Part shown: positions 13,882-25,445 of the stretch, piece by piece | Numbering within the stretch: the first letter of the stretch is position 1 | Layout: each line of letters starts with the position of its first letter | NCBI GenBank assembly: GCA_034769895.1 | Contig: CM068367.1 | Span: 112,886,654 to 112,950,653 of the forward strand | DNA from: Magicicada septendecula | Taxonomy: Eukaryota > Arthropoda > Insecta > Hemiptera > Cicadidae | Direction of reading: 5' to 3' | Length of the DNA stretch: 64,000 nt | Notes under the pieces: generated by a model | Seen by the model: only the letters and a program-made list of their open reading frames with translations | Database searches by the model: none | Told to the model about the DNA's origin: nothing | Program-made: the position numbers and the translations under genes

Positions 13882-14530
13882 AATATAAACAACTTTTATT
13901 TACATTTGCAACTAAAATTACATTGAATGATGTTGCTTAGGAGAGGTATGGGGGGGGGCACAAATCCTCATTCAATTGGTCCCAGTTGGGTATTTCAGGT
14001 AAACTCTAAAAAACCTTTTACTTACACATCTTTCCTACAGATGGCACCATGTGGATCTGTGGATTGTCTGTGATAGAGATGTCATTCGTCATTTTATACA
14101 TCCGTCACCAACCTCCCACATCATTAACCATAAACTTCCTAACATCATCATCATCATCATGATCATCAGTAACCTCCCCCTAGTAAAAAATTCTGGTTTT
14201 ACACTTGTAAAACAATAATTCTCTTGTATAGGTAGAAATACCTAGACGTTTTGTTTATCTATTGTCTAATATGCACAATGACAAGAAACAGGTATCTAAT
14301 AAATACTAAATAATTATATCTAATAAATTTACTAAACTATAAATTATAACAAATAAAAATAAACAATGTTGCCATACTAAATAATACCATAAATAATTAC
14401 CAAACTACTCACTGTCACCAATTAGATAAAACGTGGGACTCTCTATTCATAGTTGCGTACACTCGTGATAACATCGTTATGTGGCAAATCATCAAAAGAT
14501 ACTTGGTATAAGTCTTAACTAAAAATGAAC
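13882..14530. other. noncoding stretch
   Basis: AT-rich sequence with a G run near 13951 and a short (CAT)n tract at 14143-14160. Nothing else recognised. It ends where the Penelope-like 3' end begins. Confidence 0.4.
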
Positions 14531-14534
14531 TTTT

Positions 14535-15775
14535 TTCATGTGAAAAACTTACTAATTTTATTGGACGCGTTTCGGCTTAGTATTCGCCTTCTTCAGCTTT
14601 GGTAACAGACTACCAGCATTTTGTAACGGTTGTGTGGAAGGTGAAGTGGGGGTGGTGTGTGGAGGAAGGGGATTGGCGCGGGGATTCAACTTACTGTTTG
14701 TTTTCTGTATAATTGTGTCAAAAAGTGTTTGTGATTTATATTGTAATTGATCGTTGAGTATGTTGTTTGGTTGTGTTGTGTGGTGTTTATATATTTCGTA
14801 TTGTTCAGTTGTGTTGAGTTTTTGACCTTTGGGTATGTAATGTAAAATTTCAAGATTAGTGTCTATGTTGGTGTAACTGTGGTTTTCTGTGTGTATGTGT
14901 GTGGCAAATGCAGAGTGTATATTGTTGTTGGTTAAAGCTTTTAAGTGTTCAGAATAACGGGATGAAAAAGATCTTCCCGTGTGGCCTATGTAGAAACTAT
15001 TGCAGTCATTACAATTTTGTAAACACCTGTTTTGTTATATTTGTCTATGTCTGTGTTTGTATTACTGATGTGTTTTTTGATGGTATTGGTTGTTCTGAAT
15101 GCTATTTTGTATTTGTGTTTTCTGAATGTATTTGTGATTTTGTGTGTGTATGAGTTGTGGTATGTGAGTGTGATGTACTTCTTGTGTTGTGTGTTGATGG
15201 TATTTAGTGTTTTGTTGTTTTTGTTTTTGATGTGTTTGTGTAGTATGTTTATTAAATTGGGGTTATAACTGTTTTTTATTGCTATGTATTTTATTGTGTT
15301 GAGTTCGTCGGTGTAATCTTGTTTATTTAAGGGTATTTTAGTTAGTCTATGGAGCATATGGTTGAAGGCCGCATGTTTATGTTGTGTTGGGTGGTTTGAT
15401 GTGTTGTGTATAACCATGTCGGTTGTGGTTGGTTTCCTGTATATTTTGTACGTGTGTGTATTGTTAGTTTTGTTAATTGTTAGGTCTAGAAAATTTATAC
15501 TATTGTTTTGTTCAGTTTCCAGTGTAAATTTTAATTTGTGGTGTATAGTGTTTATGTATTTGTGGAAGTTTTCAACTTGTCTTGTGTTGCCTTTGAATAA
15601 AAGTAATATATCATCTACATACCTGTGCCAGTATATAATTTTGTTAGTGTATTTGTTGTTGTTTATTATGTGGTTCTGTTCAATGTTGTGTATATATATT
15701 TCTGCTAGTATTCCTGATATGGGGGATCCCATCGGGAGTCCTTCTGTTTGTGTGTATATTTTGGTATAAGTGCTT
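14535..15775 (-). mobile_element. Penelope-like retroelement, 5'-truncated
   Basis: The minus strand encodes the distal half of a Penelope-like reverse transcriptase followed by a GIY-YIG endonuclease domain. From 15775 down: GLPMGSPISGILAEI, then the catalytic YVDD box (about residue 38 of the 14986-15732 frame), then INFLDLTI and the thumb region with IYRKPTTTD. The GIY-YIG part begins GVYKI near 15010 and, after a one- or two-base frameshift at about 14995-15005, continues NDCNSFYIGHTGRSF and on to about 14565. The 3' end contains a hammerhead-type core. The N-terminal part of the reverse transcriptase is missing. Plus-strand open frames over the same region are antisense shadows. The element is dead. 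Confidence 0.88.
14564..14596 (-). ncRNA. hammerhead-like core in Penelope-like 3' end
   Basis: On the minus strand the conserved hammerhead elements occur in order: CTGAAGA (14596-14590), a GGC/GCC stem, GAAA (14573-14570), a CGCG stem III and the TC cleavage dinucleotide. Hammerhead ribozymes with very short stem III are known in Penelope-like elements. Stem I pairs poorly here, so self-cleavage by this copy is doubtful. Confidence 0.55.
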
Positions 15776-16085
15776 TATACATGTTGTTATAACATTGCAT
15801 TAGAATCAGTCCAAAATAAAATCACTTCAGTGAACAGTAAGTCATCAGCATGAAGATGGTAAAGGGAAATCTGCTGATTTGTTATAAGTCTGGATACATC
15901 TTGAGGTAGGTGCTGCTTTTTCTTCTCTTTTTTTTTTGTTTATTTCATTCACTCTTTTGCCATCAAGAACGGGGTTCTTCAGCAACTTGCTAAACTTCAG
16001 TTTATCTCGTATGAACCATTTTGTATGTAGTAAAGTCTTTCCCATTTTGGTAACTATTTTCTCAATATAATTATCCATTTCAGTC
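15776..16085. other. unassigned sequence next to the Penelope-like element
   Basis: A minus-strand open frame of 77 codons (15845-16078) is present, rich in Lys, with no recognisable motif. I cannot tell whether it belongs to the neighbouring retroelement fragments or is chance. Confidence 0.3.
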
Positions 16086-16089
16086 TTGT

Positions 16090-16330
16090 ATATCTTGTAT
16101 AATTTACGTCATTGCAAGATGGGTAATTGTGGCCTCTTCCTCTTTTCTTTCTAGGCATTCTACCACGGTAACTTTCAGTTTCCTTTCACTATCCATCCAT
16201 GTTACATGACCAAACTGCTGCAGTGCTTTCCTTTCCACTATATCCATAACATTGATTCTGCTGAAATTACTGACGGTCGTTTTTCTAATTCAGCTGCGAG
16301 ATCAGAAATCTCTTCTCGTTTGCTTGGATC
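16090..16330 (-). mobile_element. very degenerate non-LTR tail
   Basis: The minus strand reads MDIVERKALQQFGHVTWMD from about 16255, which resembles the R.L.WFGHV.RM segment at the C-terminus of insect non-LTR retrotransposon proteins. The frame then drifts. The similarity is short, so the call is tentative. Confidence 0.35.
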
Positions 16331-16520
16331 CTGTTCTTATATTATTGCATTCTGATGATTAATAAATGCTTGTGTACTGGTATCTAGTGATTAGTATAAG
16401 ACTAGTGAGCAGTATGTACTTTGACGGTATTCTCTGAGGACTAGAAGGGAATGTTCCTTCAGGTATAATAATAGATATAATGTTATTTTGAATGTTCATC
16501 CTCTTCATTCACAGCACTTA

Positions 16521-16839
16521 ATGAATATTAATTGCTACACTTTCACATGTGAAACTTACTGTGTTTATTTGCCTCGTACGCGTTTCAGCGTGGTGTTCGC
16601 CTTCCTCAGCGAGGTGTGATACAGAATGTCCGGAACTTGTAACGGTTTTTTCTAGTTGGTAGGTTGTGTGGTGGGGTGTGGAGGTGGAAGGTACAAGGCA
16701 AATCACACGCACTCTGACATAATTATACACAAAACATACAATAATTCGGAATCCCGCGCCAACTCCCTTCGCTGAAACGTGTACGAGGCAAATAAACAAA
16801 ATAAGTTTCACATGTGAAAGTGTAGCAATTAATATTCAA
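16521..16839. mobile_element. Penelope-like terminal fragment with inverted repeats
   Basis: Arms 16521-16589 and 16771-16839 are near-identical inverted copies of ~68 bp, each containing the palindrome TTTCACATGTGAAA. The sequence between them, read on the minus strand, resembles the C-terminal coding end and 3' UTR of the Penelope-like element at 14535-15775 but from a different family. The outer edge of each arm carries the 3' part of a hammerhead motif; the left arm has the whole core. Inverted terminal arrangements are common in Penelope-like insertions. Confidence 0.6.
16572..16614 (-). ncRNA. type I hammerhead ribozyme core
   Basis: All core elements are present in order on the minus strand: stem I 5' strand CCTCG (16614-16610), CTGAGGA (16609-16603), a GGCG/CGCT stem II with a short loop (one wobble pair), GAAA (16586-16583), CGCG as short stem III, TA at the cleavage site (16578-16577), and CGAGG (16576-16572), which pairs perfectly with CCTCG to close stem I. 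This matches the minimal hammerheads described in Penelope-like elements, which are thought to act as dimers because stem III is so short. It is the best-formed ribozyme in the window. Confidence 0.65.
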
Positions 16840-16925
16840 TAGATATAAATACAATAGTTAATGTGCTGCTTTTCACTGGTACTGAGTTTATTCGAGCAAG
16901 TGAAGATGTTTTGCAGAAGCGTATT

Positions 16926-19880
16926 TTACTTCCATGTTCCTTAAGGAAATGGAAGTATGTTGATGGCAAAAAAAAATCGTGTTCGAGATTATTGCAGATT
17001 CTGATTGTACTACACTCAAAACATGAAAAAAAGTCGTTTTTCGAAAAGTGTCTGTGTGTCTGTCTGTCTGTCTTTTTTTTTTACTTCCATGTTCCTTAAG
17101 GAAATGGAAGTATGGCGATGGCAAAAAAATCGTATTCGAGATTATTGCAGATTCTGATAGTACTACACTCAAAACATGAAAAAATATCGGTATGGAGAAC
17201 CATACATGACTACCATGTTCTAAGATTTATATTTAAAATCATTTTCGAAATGAAATATTACTATAGAAACTACTTCTTTCTACTTACTGCATCAGCCTTA
17301 ACCACAGTACTGTGGTCACTAACGTATACCACCTCACGTTATCGCACTCGATTTTCACTGATGATGGCAGTCGATGGCATTGCCGAAATGTCTGGTTTTG
17401 CAGAAAACATTGCACTACGGCCAAACATCCCAGGAAGGAATTTTAACAAAAACTACTTTGTTGCCGATAATGTTGTACAATATATATAAAAAATTGCATA
17501 AAATTAATGGCTTGTATAAGTTAATGTTTGATCTCCATTAAGTAGTGCTCAAGTTTCCTAAGTTTTAATATTATGAGGTCCGTAATTAAAACATCAGAGC
17601 AGGTTTAGTGTGTATGAGGGTACACCGTGGACAAAAATCTTCAACATTTCCTATTGAGCGTTGCTTAGAGTAAAGCTGCGAATCTACAGTGTATGTTTCA
17701 CAGAACAAACACGCGAAAAAGAAGGAGGGCTCCGAAGTCACTCATGGACCCTCAGCATCTTGCAGAGTGTTCATTCCCTAAAGACGAAAAGTCTGTCTAT
17801 GAATCGTTCCTCTGTAAACACGTGCAGTTACACTGCCCAGCGATCCACAGGAAGCAAATCGCTATCCACGCTGGACACTTTTTCGGCTTGCACGCGTTAT
17901 GTTGGTATGGGTTTCGGCACTTACCATTTAAAAAGCGTGCAAATGTAAGAAAATAAACATGAGTGAGGCCAGAAATAACGCGAATTTTGTGTGTGTGTCT
18001 GCCCTGCTTTTTATTGCGGTAGTCATAATAATAAAATGGAAATGTAAACATTACATAACTGAGATATGCTTGCCTGCCACGAACGATATATTATTTTATA
18101 CATGTATATTAACTCATACATAATTTACATTAAAATGAAAAAATTATAATTTTATTGCCTGGCAACAAAATTATTTTATTTTTAACAATTACCATTGTTT
18201 CAAAAAGTTTAAATGAATTTTCAAGTACTTTACTGTTGTTAAAACGTAAAATGTTGCCGGTAAACTACCCCTTCCCCTTAACCGATCTTTACCAAAATCG
18301 AAAGTCCTTGAGATCTCTACAATTCAGGGACGTATGCAAAACATTATTTGATTCTGTTTGAATTTGCAGCTGTTATCGTTTGCCATAGAAAATTACCCTT
18401 GATAAAAAAACGTTGCTGGTAAACTACCCCTTCCCCTTAACCGATCTTCACCAAAAACAATAGGTATTGAGTACTCTACAAATCAGGACTGTATGCAAAT
18501 AATCTTTTGATTCTGTTTGAATTTGCTGCTGTTATCGTTTGCCATAGAAAATACCCTTGTTGAAACATAAAACGTTGCCAGTAAACTACCCCTTTCCCTT
18601 AACCAATCTTCACCAAAAACAATAGGTCTTGAGAACTCTATAATTCAGGGCAGTATGCGAAACATTATTTAATTCTGTTTGAATTTGCGGCTGTTATCAT
18701 TTGCCAAAAAAAAAAAAAAATTACCCTTGATAAAAAAAAACCGTTGCTGGTAAACTACCCCTTTCCCTCAACCGATCTTCACCAAAAACAATAGGTCGTG
18801 AGTACTCTACGAATCAGGGCTGTATGCAAAAAATTATTTGATTCTGTTTGAATTTGCGGCTGTTATCGTTCGCCAAAAAAAAATCTACAGGCAGACAGAC
18901 ACAGACAGACACACAGACACTTTTCGAAAAACGACTTTTTTTCATGTTTTGAGTGTAGTACAATCAGAATCTGCAATAATCTCGAACACGATTTTTTTTG
19001 CCATCACCATACTTTCATTCCTTAAGGAACATGGAAGTAAAAGTTATTTTTCGAAAAGTGTCTGTGTGTCTGTAGATTTTTTTCTATGGCAAACGATAAC
19101 AGCCGCAAATTCAAACAGAATCAAATAAATTTTTGCATACAGCTCTGATTTGTACAGTACTCAAGCCCTATTGTTTTTGGTGAAGATCGGTTAAGGGAAA
19201 GGGGTAGTTTACCAGCAATGTTTTATGTTTTAACAAGGGTATTTTCTATGACAAATGATAACTGCCTCAAATTCAAACATAATCAAATCATTTTTTGCAT
19301 GCAACTGTGAATTGTAGAGTTTTCAAGACCTATTGTTTTTGGTGAAGATCGGTTAAGGGAAAGGGGTAGTTTACCTGCCACATTTTTTGTTTTAACAAGA
19401 GTAAAGTACTTAATTTTGATAAATAAAATATCCTGATAAGAAGGTCATAATAATCCACTGTAGAAACGTAGATGAAATATCTAAATGAAGAGGTTTGGTG
19501 ATCGGGGTGGGGGTAATTTTCTATTAATGAAAATTATAGTTGAAGGGGGAGGGGAGAATTTTTTATGTGTGTACTACATTATCGGCAACAAAGAAGTAGT
19601 TCTTTGTTAAAATTCCTTCCCGTGCTGTTTAACCGTAGTCCAATGTTTTCTGCAAAACCAGACTTTTCGGCAGTACCATCGACTGCCATCATCAGTGACA
19701 ATCGAGTGCGAAAACGTGAGGTGGTATACGTTAGTGACCACAGTACTGTGGTTAAGGCTGATGCAATAAGTAGAAAGAAGTAGTTTGTATGGAAATATTT
19801 CATTTCGAGTATGATTTTAAATATAAATCTTAGAACATGGAAGTCATGTATGGTTCTCCATACCGATATTTTGAATATCA
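16926..19880. repeat. composite repeat, copy 1
   Basis: A mosaic of blocks that recur elsewhere in the window. In order: two hairpin blocks (16926-17060, 17081-17188; core palindrome TTCCTTAAGGAA inside TACTTCCAT/ATGGAAGTA arms), a block with a hammerhead-like core (17188-17480), a ~500-bp block (17480-17988), a GT tract of only 10 bp (17989-17998), a spacer block (18000-18240), ~162-bp satellite units in minus orientation (18240-18890), a hairpin block (18930-19040), satellite units in plus orientation (19070-19400), a G-rich spacer (19400-19560) and a second hammerhead-like block in reverse (19560-19880). Left and right edges are abrupt, at 16926 and 19880. The class of element is unknown. 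Confidence 0.7.
17358..17392 (+). ncRNA. hammerhead-like core in composite repeat
   Basis: CTGATGA (17358-17364), a GGCA/TGCC stem, GAAA (17385-17388) and TGTC follow each other with hammerhead spacing. Equivalent cores occur at 19662-19695, 28752-28784, 51485-51518 and 53194-53227 on the minus strand, where stem II in three of them is a 6-bp GGCAGT/ACTGCC. Stem III is reduced to one or two pairs and stem I is weak, so these may be decayed ribozymes derived from a Penelope-like or retrozyme-like ancestor. Confidence 0.4.
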
Positions 19881-20370
19881 ATTTCCAGTTCTTATTCCTG
19901 TTAAAAATTAAAATATTAATTTAAAGCATGAATGTTTGTAATTAACCTGTGCTTACTCTGTAGCTACATATTCCATGTTCCATATAGGTAGGCCTATATT
20001 ACGTGGTCATTAACCATTTCCGATTTACAAGATTTCGTGGAACGGGTGCAGTTGCCAAGAAGGCATCAATTATGTATATCGAGACTTGCTTGTACAAATA
20101 ATGAGGTTATAATCTTTACTTAGAAACGTAACAGTAAATTTTGCGTATTTTAAATATAAACGAAGCCCTACTGTGTACCAGAAATGTAGATTATATTGTT
20201 CACTTTCTTATGTTTTGTCGTGTATGTGTACACTCGTTCGCCTGTTTTTCCCAGCTTTCGGTTTTTGAACTTTTTCCGAAGTTGAAAGTCGTGGGAATAT
20301 ACCTGTGTGGGAGACGATGAATTCCGCTTACTGTAAGTCACTCGAACTGGCCGAAGACACGGTCAGCGAC
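19881..20370. other. unassigned spacer
   Basis: Sequence between composite repeat copy 1 and the short LTR-type element. No gene, RNA or repeat recognised. Confidence 0.4.
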
Positions 20371-20378
20371 ACATTCTT

Positions 20379-22206
20379 TGTTATTTACCTTCTTTCTACT
20401 ATACTTCTTATATTTTATATTTGTTACTAATATTCATATGACTAAATTCATCATCATCACCCAAACCTCTTTACAACATTTCACCTTAATATAACACTAG
20501 AAAATTCATCACTTACCTTACAATAATAATACAACTCAATACCTGAACATATTTATGTTTAATCCTTTGCTATTCAACAAATAATCTAAATCTCATAATT
20601 AATCTCCTCCTTTATCTAGTCAACACAAAAAAATGTTAAAATTATTATTAAATCAACTAAACTATGACTTCCTGGTACATACATGTTTTACATAAAAATA
20701 CATATAATATACAACATAAAGAATACATCAATACCTGGATATTAATACACAAAAAATATACAATCCAAATTATTATTTAATCATTGACCATAAATCAGTT
20801 CATCAAACAGTCCATCTTGAAACCACACTATCCCATAATTAAATGTTCATAACACAATAAAATATTTATCCACCATCATCAAATAATAATCTTATCTTAC
20901 GTACACACAACTCATTTTTAATTAAGTACATTATATCATCTTTTGTAATATAATAACTATTTAAATCTGTTCTATCCATTATACCATAGTAATACTCTGC
21001 AGGATTACTCCACATTACTATATCATAAAACTTGTCAACATTCGGTATGGTCCTGTCACCTTCAGTATGATTAGTCACAATCAGGTAAGTTACAAAGTCA
21101 TTATTTTCATCATCATCTCCTACTACCTCAGTTTCACTATAAGGTAAGTTCTTGTTATCATTATTACTTCTTTTTCCATCTAACCTCTCTACAAACTCTT
21201 CATAGTTTCTATTTACTTTAAACATCTCTATTTCTCTCTTTCTCTCCCTCTCCTTACAGTACCTCTCTCTCTCAATATATCTCTCACTCTCCAGATATGC
21301 AGGGGACACTAACTCATAATTGCTGCACCACCTATGAAGTGCACAAAAAAACCCAGGGAAATTTATTTGCAGACATATTGTCTTCCAAATATATACTGAA
21401 GGCACTCTCGTCCTTCCTAAACACATGTGAAGCCTTTACTTCATCAACACGGGAAAAATTTACCCCCTGCAACCCTTTTACAATTATACTTTCTCTCCAC
21501 TTTCTCTCTAACTCATCACACACTAACATTCCATCATTATCATATTTTATTCCCATTAAAATCTCATTATCACTACCAATATTCTCACCCTTATTTTCTA
21601 ATACCATATTTTTATTTATTTTATCATAATTCTCCCCACTACTTACCTTGTCATTTTTGTTTTCATTCAATTTATTTATTTCTCTCTTATTCTCTAACTC
21701 CATTTCATCGAAACGTGCATGCATTTCATCGATTCTTTTATTAAAGTTAACCTCTCGTTTTTCGATTTCATTTTTCATTTCATTGAATTTCTCATCAAAC
21801 TTTACATTTAACTCATGACTTTGACTTTTCATTAATTGAAACAAGTCATCTAATGATACTTTACTACCGACAGGTGTTGAGTTTGCAACGATCCAATTCA
21901 TTATTACTGATTCTGTCGCTGTGTCATTTAGATCGACACTTTCATTGTTTTCTGCCATTTTAATGAAATTTTCTTTAATAATAAACTGACGTTTATTTTG
22001 AATTGTTGCTTATAGGTCTTTTAATCTATCATCAACATAACCTAACCATTGCTATAACCTCTTACGTGTTATGCTACGAATCATTTCACCACCCACTCTG
22101 TTTCTGAATCTGGTTTATTTTTATATAAAGTCGCAGTTCGGGCTGCCAATTGTTATTTACCTTCTTTCTACTATATTTCTCATATATTTTATATTTGTTA
22201 CTAACA
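20379..22206 (-). mobile_element. putative short-LTR retroelement with gag-like ORF
   Basis: Direct repeats of ~54-56 bp bound the segment: 22151-22206 and 20379-20432, differing at a few positions. On the minus strand the repeat starts TGTTAGTAAC and ends AATAACA, the TG...CA form of an LTR, and the sequence just inside the 22151 end is ATTGGCAGCCCGAACTGCGA, which looks like a primer-binding site. The interior encodes a coiled-coil protein but no protease, reverse transcriptase or integrase. I see no purine tract at the other end and no matching target duplication, so a non-autonomous LTR element is the best guess only. Confidence 0.45.
20866..21958 (-). pseudogene. gag-like coiled-coil protein, frameshifted
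   Basis: The frame from ATG 21958 runs to 21332 and has a hydrophilic N-terminus, then a long heptad-rich coiled coil (residues ~40-105, many Glu/Lys/Asn with phased Phe/Met/Leu). A second frame (20866-21426) continues the protein with an RERERYCKERERKREIE charged segment and a C-terminal ~120 residues without a known motif. The two frames overlap by ~95 bp and the junction looks like an indel near 21340-21400 rather than a start site. No zinc knuckle is visible. It may be the capsid-like protein of the surrounding short-LTR element; the family is not recognised. Confidence 0.45.
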
Positions 22207-23616
22207 AATAAAATAATTTACTTACCACCTGTTCCATGCCACATCCGGTTCGAGCACATGGTTTACATAAAACATGAGTTTCAACTCTAAGGGCCAGGAT
22301 TCGTGCTCAGCGAGATTCAGAAACATTGAGGGTTGTTGAATTAATGACTCTGACTACAATTTTTTGGTGTCATGAATTTGTTTAATTAATCTGAATTAGC
22401 GTTATAAACCTTTACGGAAACCAAAGATGGCGCCCCATATGAACAAAAACAAAATGGCGTCTACACATCCTTATGCCTATCTCCATTACTCATTACTTTT
22501 CAATTACTTTTATACTTAATCCTATTATAAAGTTAACCGTAGCTGCAGCTCTAAAAAAATTTGATCGATTCAATTTACGATCGTTATATAGCACAAACCA
22601 ATGCGCCAATCTTTTATCGTTATAGCCGGCACGTTCACACTCCCATGCTCTCTCCCACACACTCGCTAACACAGATACATTTTTTGTTTAATTCATTATA
22701 ATTTTGAGCTCAGAAATATTAAGGTATATTAGTAATTTGGACTTCCCTGAATGTGTGAAATTGTAGGGCCGCAGTTGATGTCAGGTTTTCCCCATTTGCT
22801 GGCAGATGTTCGCCGAAGGTCCCTCGTCGATTTCCTCTGTTAACACTGATTCTAATTTACCTACTTGAACAGTAATTTGCTAGTGGTTGTTTAAAAGTTC
22901 ACTGTTACATTTTAGTTACATTTTGTAATTTGATTAAACACTTTTGGCGAAAACTACGCCAACTGCAATTTCAGCTGTTGACGCTCTGATGTGCTGTAAA
23001 AGATTGAGAACGCCATATTTGCGTAAATTTTATGGGTGGAGGGGATTAGCCTCGTCATAATTCTATTGTTTTTAAGCGGGCGACGCCCTTGTTTTGCGTC
23101 ACTATTGTTACGTATTATGATTGATGACGTCTTACCAGTGCTTTCTTAACTGGGTTCGCCCAAATATGTGTGCAGAATCGCACCTAGGCCACGACCTTGG
23201 ATTCGGCTCATACAGATGAAACTGCATTGTGTTCTTATACGTGGGGGGGGATTGACCTAACCATTTACATATATTAAAATACAATAAATTTATCCTCTCC
23301 GTACCAATGAACATTAAGACGGACTTTTGTACCGTCACATCTTGGAGCAGTGAAAATTTCCAGCCGACTTGCGCGTATACTGGTCTGTGTGCATGCATGC
23401 GTAAATAAACACACGATGTCATCCGTTCGCGTGTAACAGTTTTGTGGGAACCGTTTGTGGGCGAGCTGAACGTGACACCGTTACACCTTCCTGACCAACC
23501 TCGTACATCGTACATAGTAATTAGATAAAGTTGGCGAAAATACTCGTTCTAACCACCACCGGAATCTAATGTCAGTTTAATATAGAATAATAAATATATA
23601 GCCTTATTGTAAATTA
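22207..23616. other. intergenic stretch, nothing recognised
   Basis: No coding potential supported by motif or splice context. The 127-codon minus-strand open frame at 23132-23515 has no recognisable feature. Confidence 0.4.
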
Positions 23617-23629
23617 TATAAAAACCTCA

Positions 23630-24110
23630 ACAGCAGAAACTAAAACCAATATATTTAAAGCCATTGTTAGAAGTATCATGACTTACGTTTGGTCTATCAG
23701 TAAACACATGAGAACAAAATTAATGACAGCAGAGATGGACTTTTGGAGACGTTCAGCAAGAGTATCCAGACGTGAGAAAATTAGAAATGAAGTTATTAAG
23801 GACAGAATGAATGTCAAAAATTCAATTGTTGATTTTATCCAAACAAAAATGTACAATGGTATGGACACACGAAAAGAATGGCACATGATAGATTGCCAAG
23901 GAGAATTATGGAATGGACCCCACCAGAAAGAAGGAAAAGGGGAATACCGCCTACCACCTGGACAGAAGAAATTCAGACTGTATTGAGGGAACGAGAAATT
24001 GAAGAACATCTTTCGATGGACAAGCAGCAGTGGAAGATGAGAATTCAATCAATTCTATAATTTTTGGTTCCGGAAAAGGTGTAAACATTGTAAAGCCAGA
24101 ATAATAATAA
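23630..24110 (+). mobile_element. non-LTR retrotransposon, 5'-truncated, with TSD
   Basis: A 13-bp target duplication TATAAAAACCTCA flanks it at 23617-23629 and 24111-24123. The insert ends in an ATAATAATAA tail. It encodes the C-terminal tail of a non-LTR protein in two offset plus-strand frames (23678-23986 and 23878-24060), with KMYNGMDTRKEWHMID or, in the better frame, HDRLPRRIMEWTPPERRKRG followed by TTWTEEIQ. The microsatellite-like 3' tail is typical of RTE-type elements. Only the last ~480 bp were copied. Confidence 0.8.
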
Positions 24111-24123
24111 TATAAAAACCTCA

Positions 24124-25058
24124 CTTTCGGCTGAAGAAATTTTTGAGGTACTTGCATCATGGGAAATTGAAAAACTAAAGTTGGTTCAAGCTTTCCGGGC
24201 TCAGCGAGTGTCCTTATCGCCTAAGCTGGACAATACATTAAAGAGCGGGGGTAAAGAGAGCGTGGGAATTTCAGACAGGGAGAAATAATGCGAGGATCAA
24301 TCATGTGAGTTCGTCGGCAAAACTAAGACTGAATATAGTGTCGTCTCGGATTTTTTGTTATGACCGACTTATACTATTACTGTTCTAAGAGATTCGTTTA
24401 GAAAACTTCTGGGAACTGTTGGATCAGTAAGAGACCCGTGACACAACTCAAATTCATAGGACATCGTGTATTCAGCTTTTATAGAACCGTTGTGTGCAGA
24501 TAACCGAGCGTACGAGATGCACTCAACGGCAGCTCAGAAGAGAGATACGCTTCTACACATTTCGCCCGCTTTTGGTGTAGCCTACTGGTTCAGCCTGGAA
24601 ATGTCGTGCTAGTGCCTAGTATACCTCAACTCCTAGATTATGAACCTATTACGAACATATTCTATATCTTAAATAAAAGTTCATACCTACAATAAATACT
24701 ATTTCAATTTAGTGGCACACTACATCAAAGCAGTTGAAACAATGGTCTTATCAATAAATGTTTTTGGAAGGACGTGGAACGTTTGGAACGTTCGCCTTCT
24801 GAGCTGTCGTTTAGCCTACTATTTTATAACTTATATTTTGATGTTTCATGCGCCATAATCTCTAAGGAGAATCGTTATCGTATGACTTCTTCAGGCCAAT
24901 GAATAGCTTTTCTTGTCAGTATAAAGACATTACGTAGGACCTCATGTATTTCATGATCTCGGACGCGGGAAAGCGTCGGATATTCACTGGTTGCACGTCC
25001 TGTTTTGGTTACTCTTCAATCACATTCTCATAGTAGGAACGAACCCTTTATTTTTCAC
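24124..25058. other. intergenic stretch between two non-LTR insertions
   Basis: No coding, RNA or repeat signal that I can support. Confidence 0.4.
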
Positions 25059-25076
25059 GAAGAATTCTGTAATAGG

Positions 25077-25427
25077 TGTGTGAGTGAGGCATGGGTCATG
25101 ACAAAAATGGAATGCGGCAGATTCATATCGCTGAAATGCAATCTCTTCAAACTACTTTAAGCTATACATTCCAAGATAGAATAAGGAATGAGGATATCAA
25201 AGCAGAATTCGAAGTGGAGGATATAAATGAAATTATTTCAGCTTACAGAAGACAATGGTGGGATCATCTACAAAGGATGACAGAGGATAGGTTGCCGAAA
25301 GCGGCACTAAACTATAAAGCCGTTGGTAGAAAAGTCGTGGGTCGTCTGAGGATGAGATGGTTGCCGGAACAGGTTCATATAACCTAATCCTTCAAGAGAT
25401 GAAGAAGAAGAAGAAGAAGAAGAAGAA
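25077..25427 (+). mobile_element. non-LTR retrotransposon, 5'-truncated, with TSD
   Basis: Flanked by an 18-bp direct repeat (GAAGAATTCTGTAATAGG at 25059-25076 and 25428-25445; its first bases merge with the GAA tail). The plus frame 25091-25387 has IAEMQSLQTTLSYTFQDR, then RNEDIK, then a WWDHLQRMTEDRLPK segment and GRLRMRW, the usual order of the post-RT tail. The insert ends in a (GAA)n tail. Confidence 0.8.
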
Positions 25428-25445
25428 GAAGAATTCTGTAATAGG

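Noticed and set aside
14899..15769. Plus-strand frames of 84, 78 and 135 codons, Val/Leu/Cys-rich and membrane-like
   Set aside because: They are the antisense of the Penelope-like reverse transcriptase, whose motifs are on the minus strand.
23132..23515. 127-codon minus-strand frame
   Set aside because: No motif, no splice context and no similarity to anything else in the window; kept as unassigned sequence.
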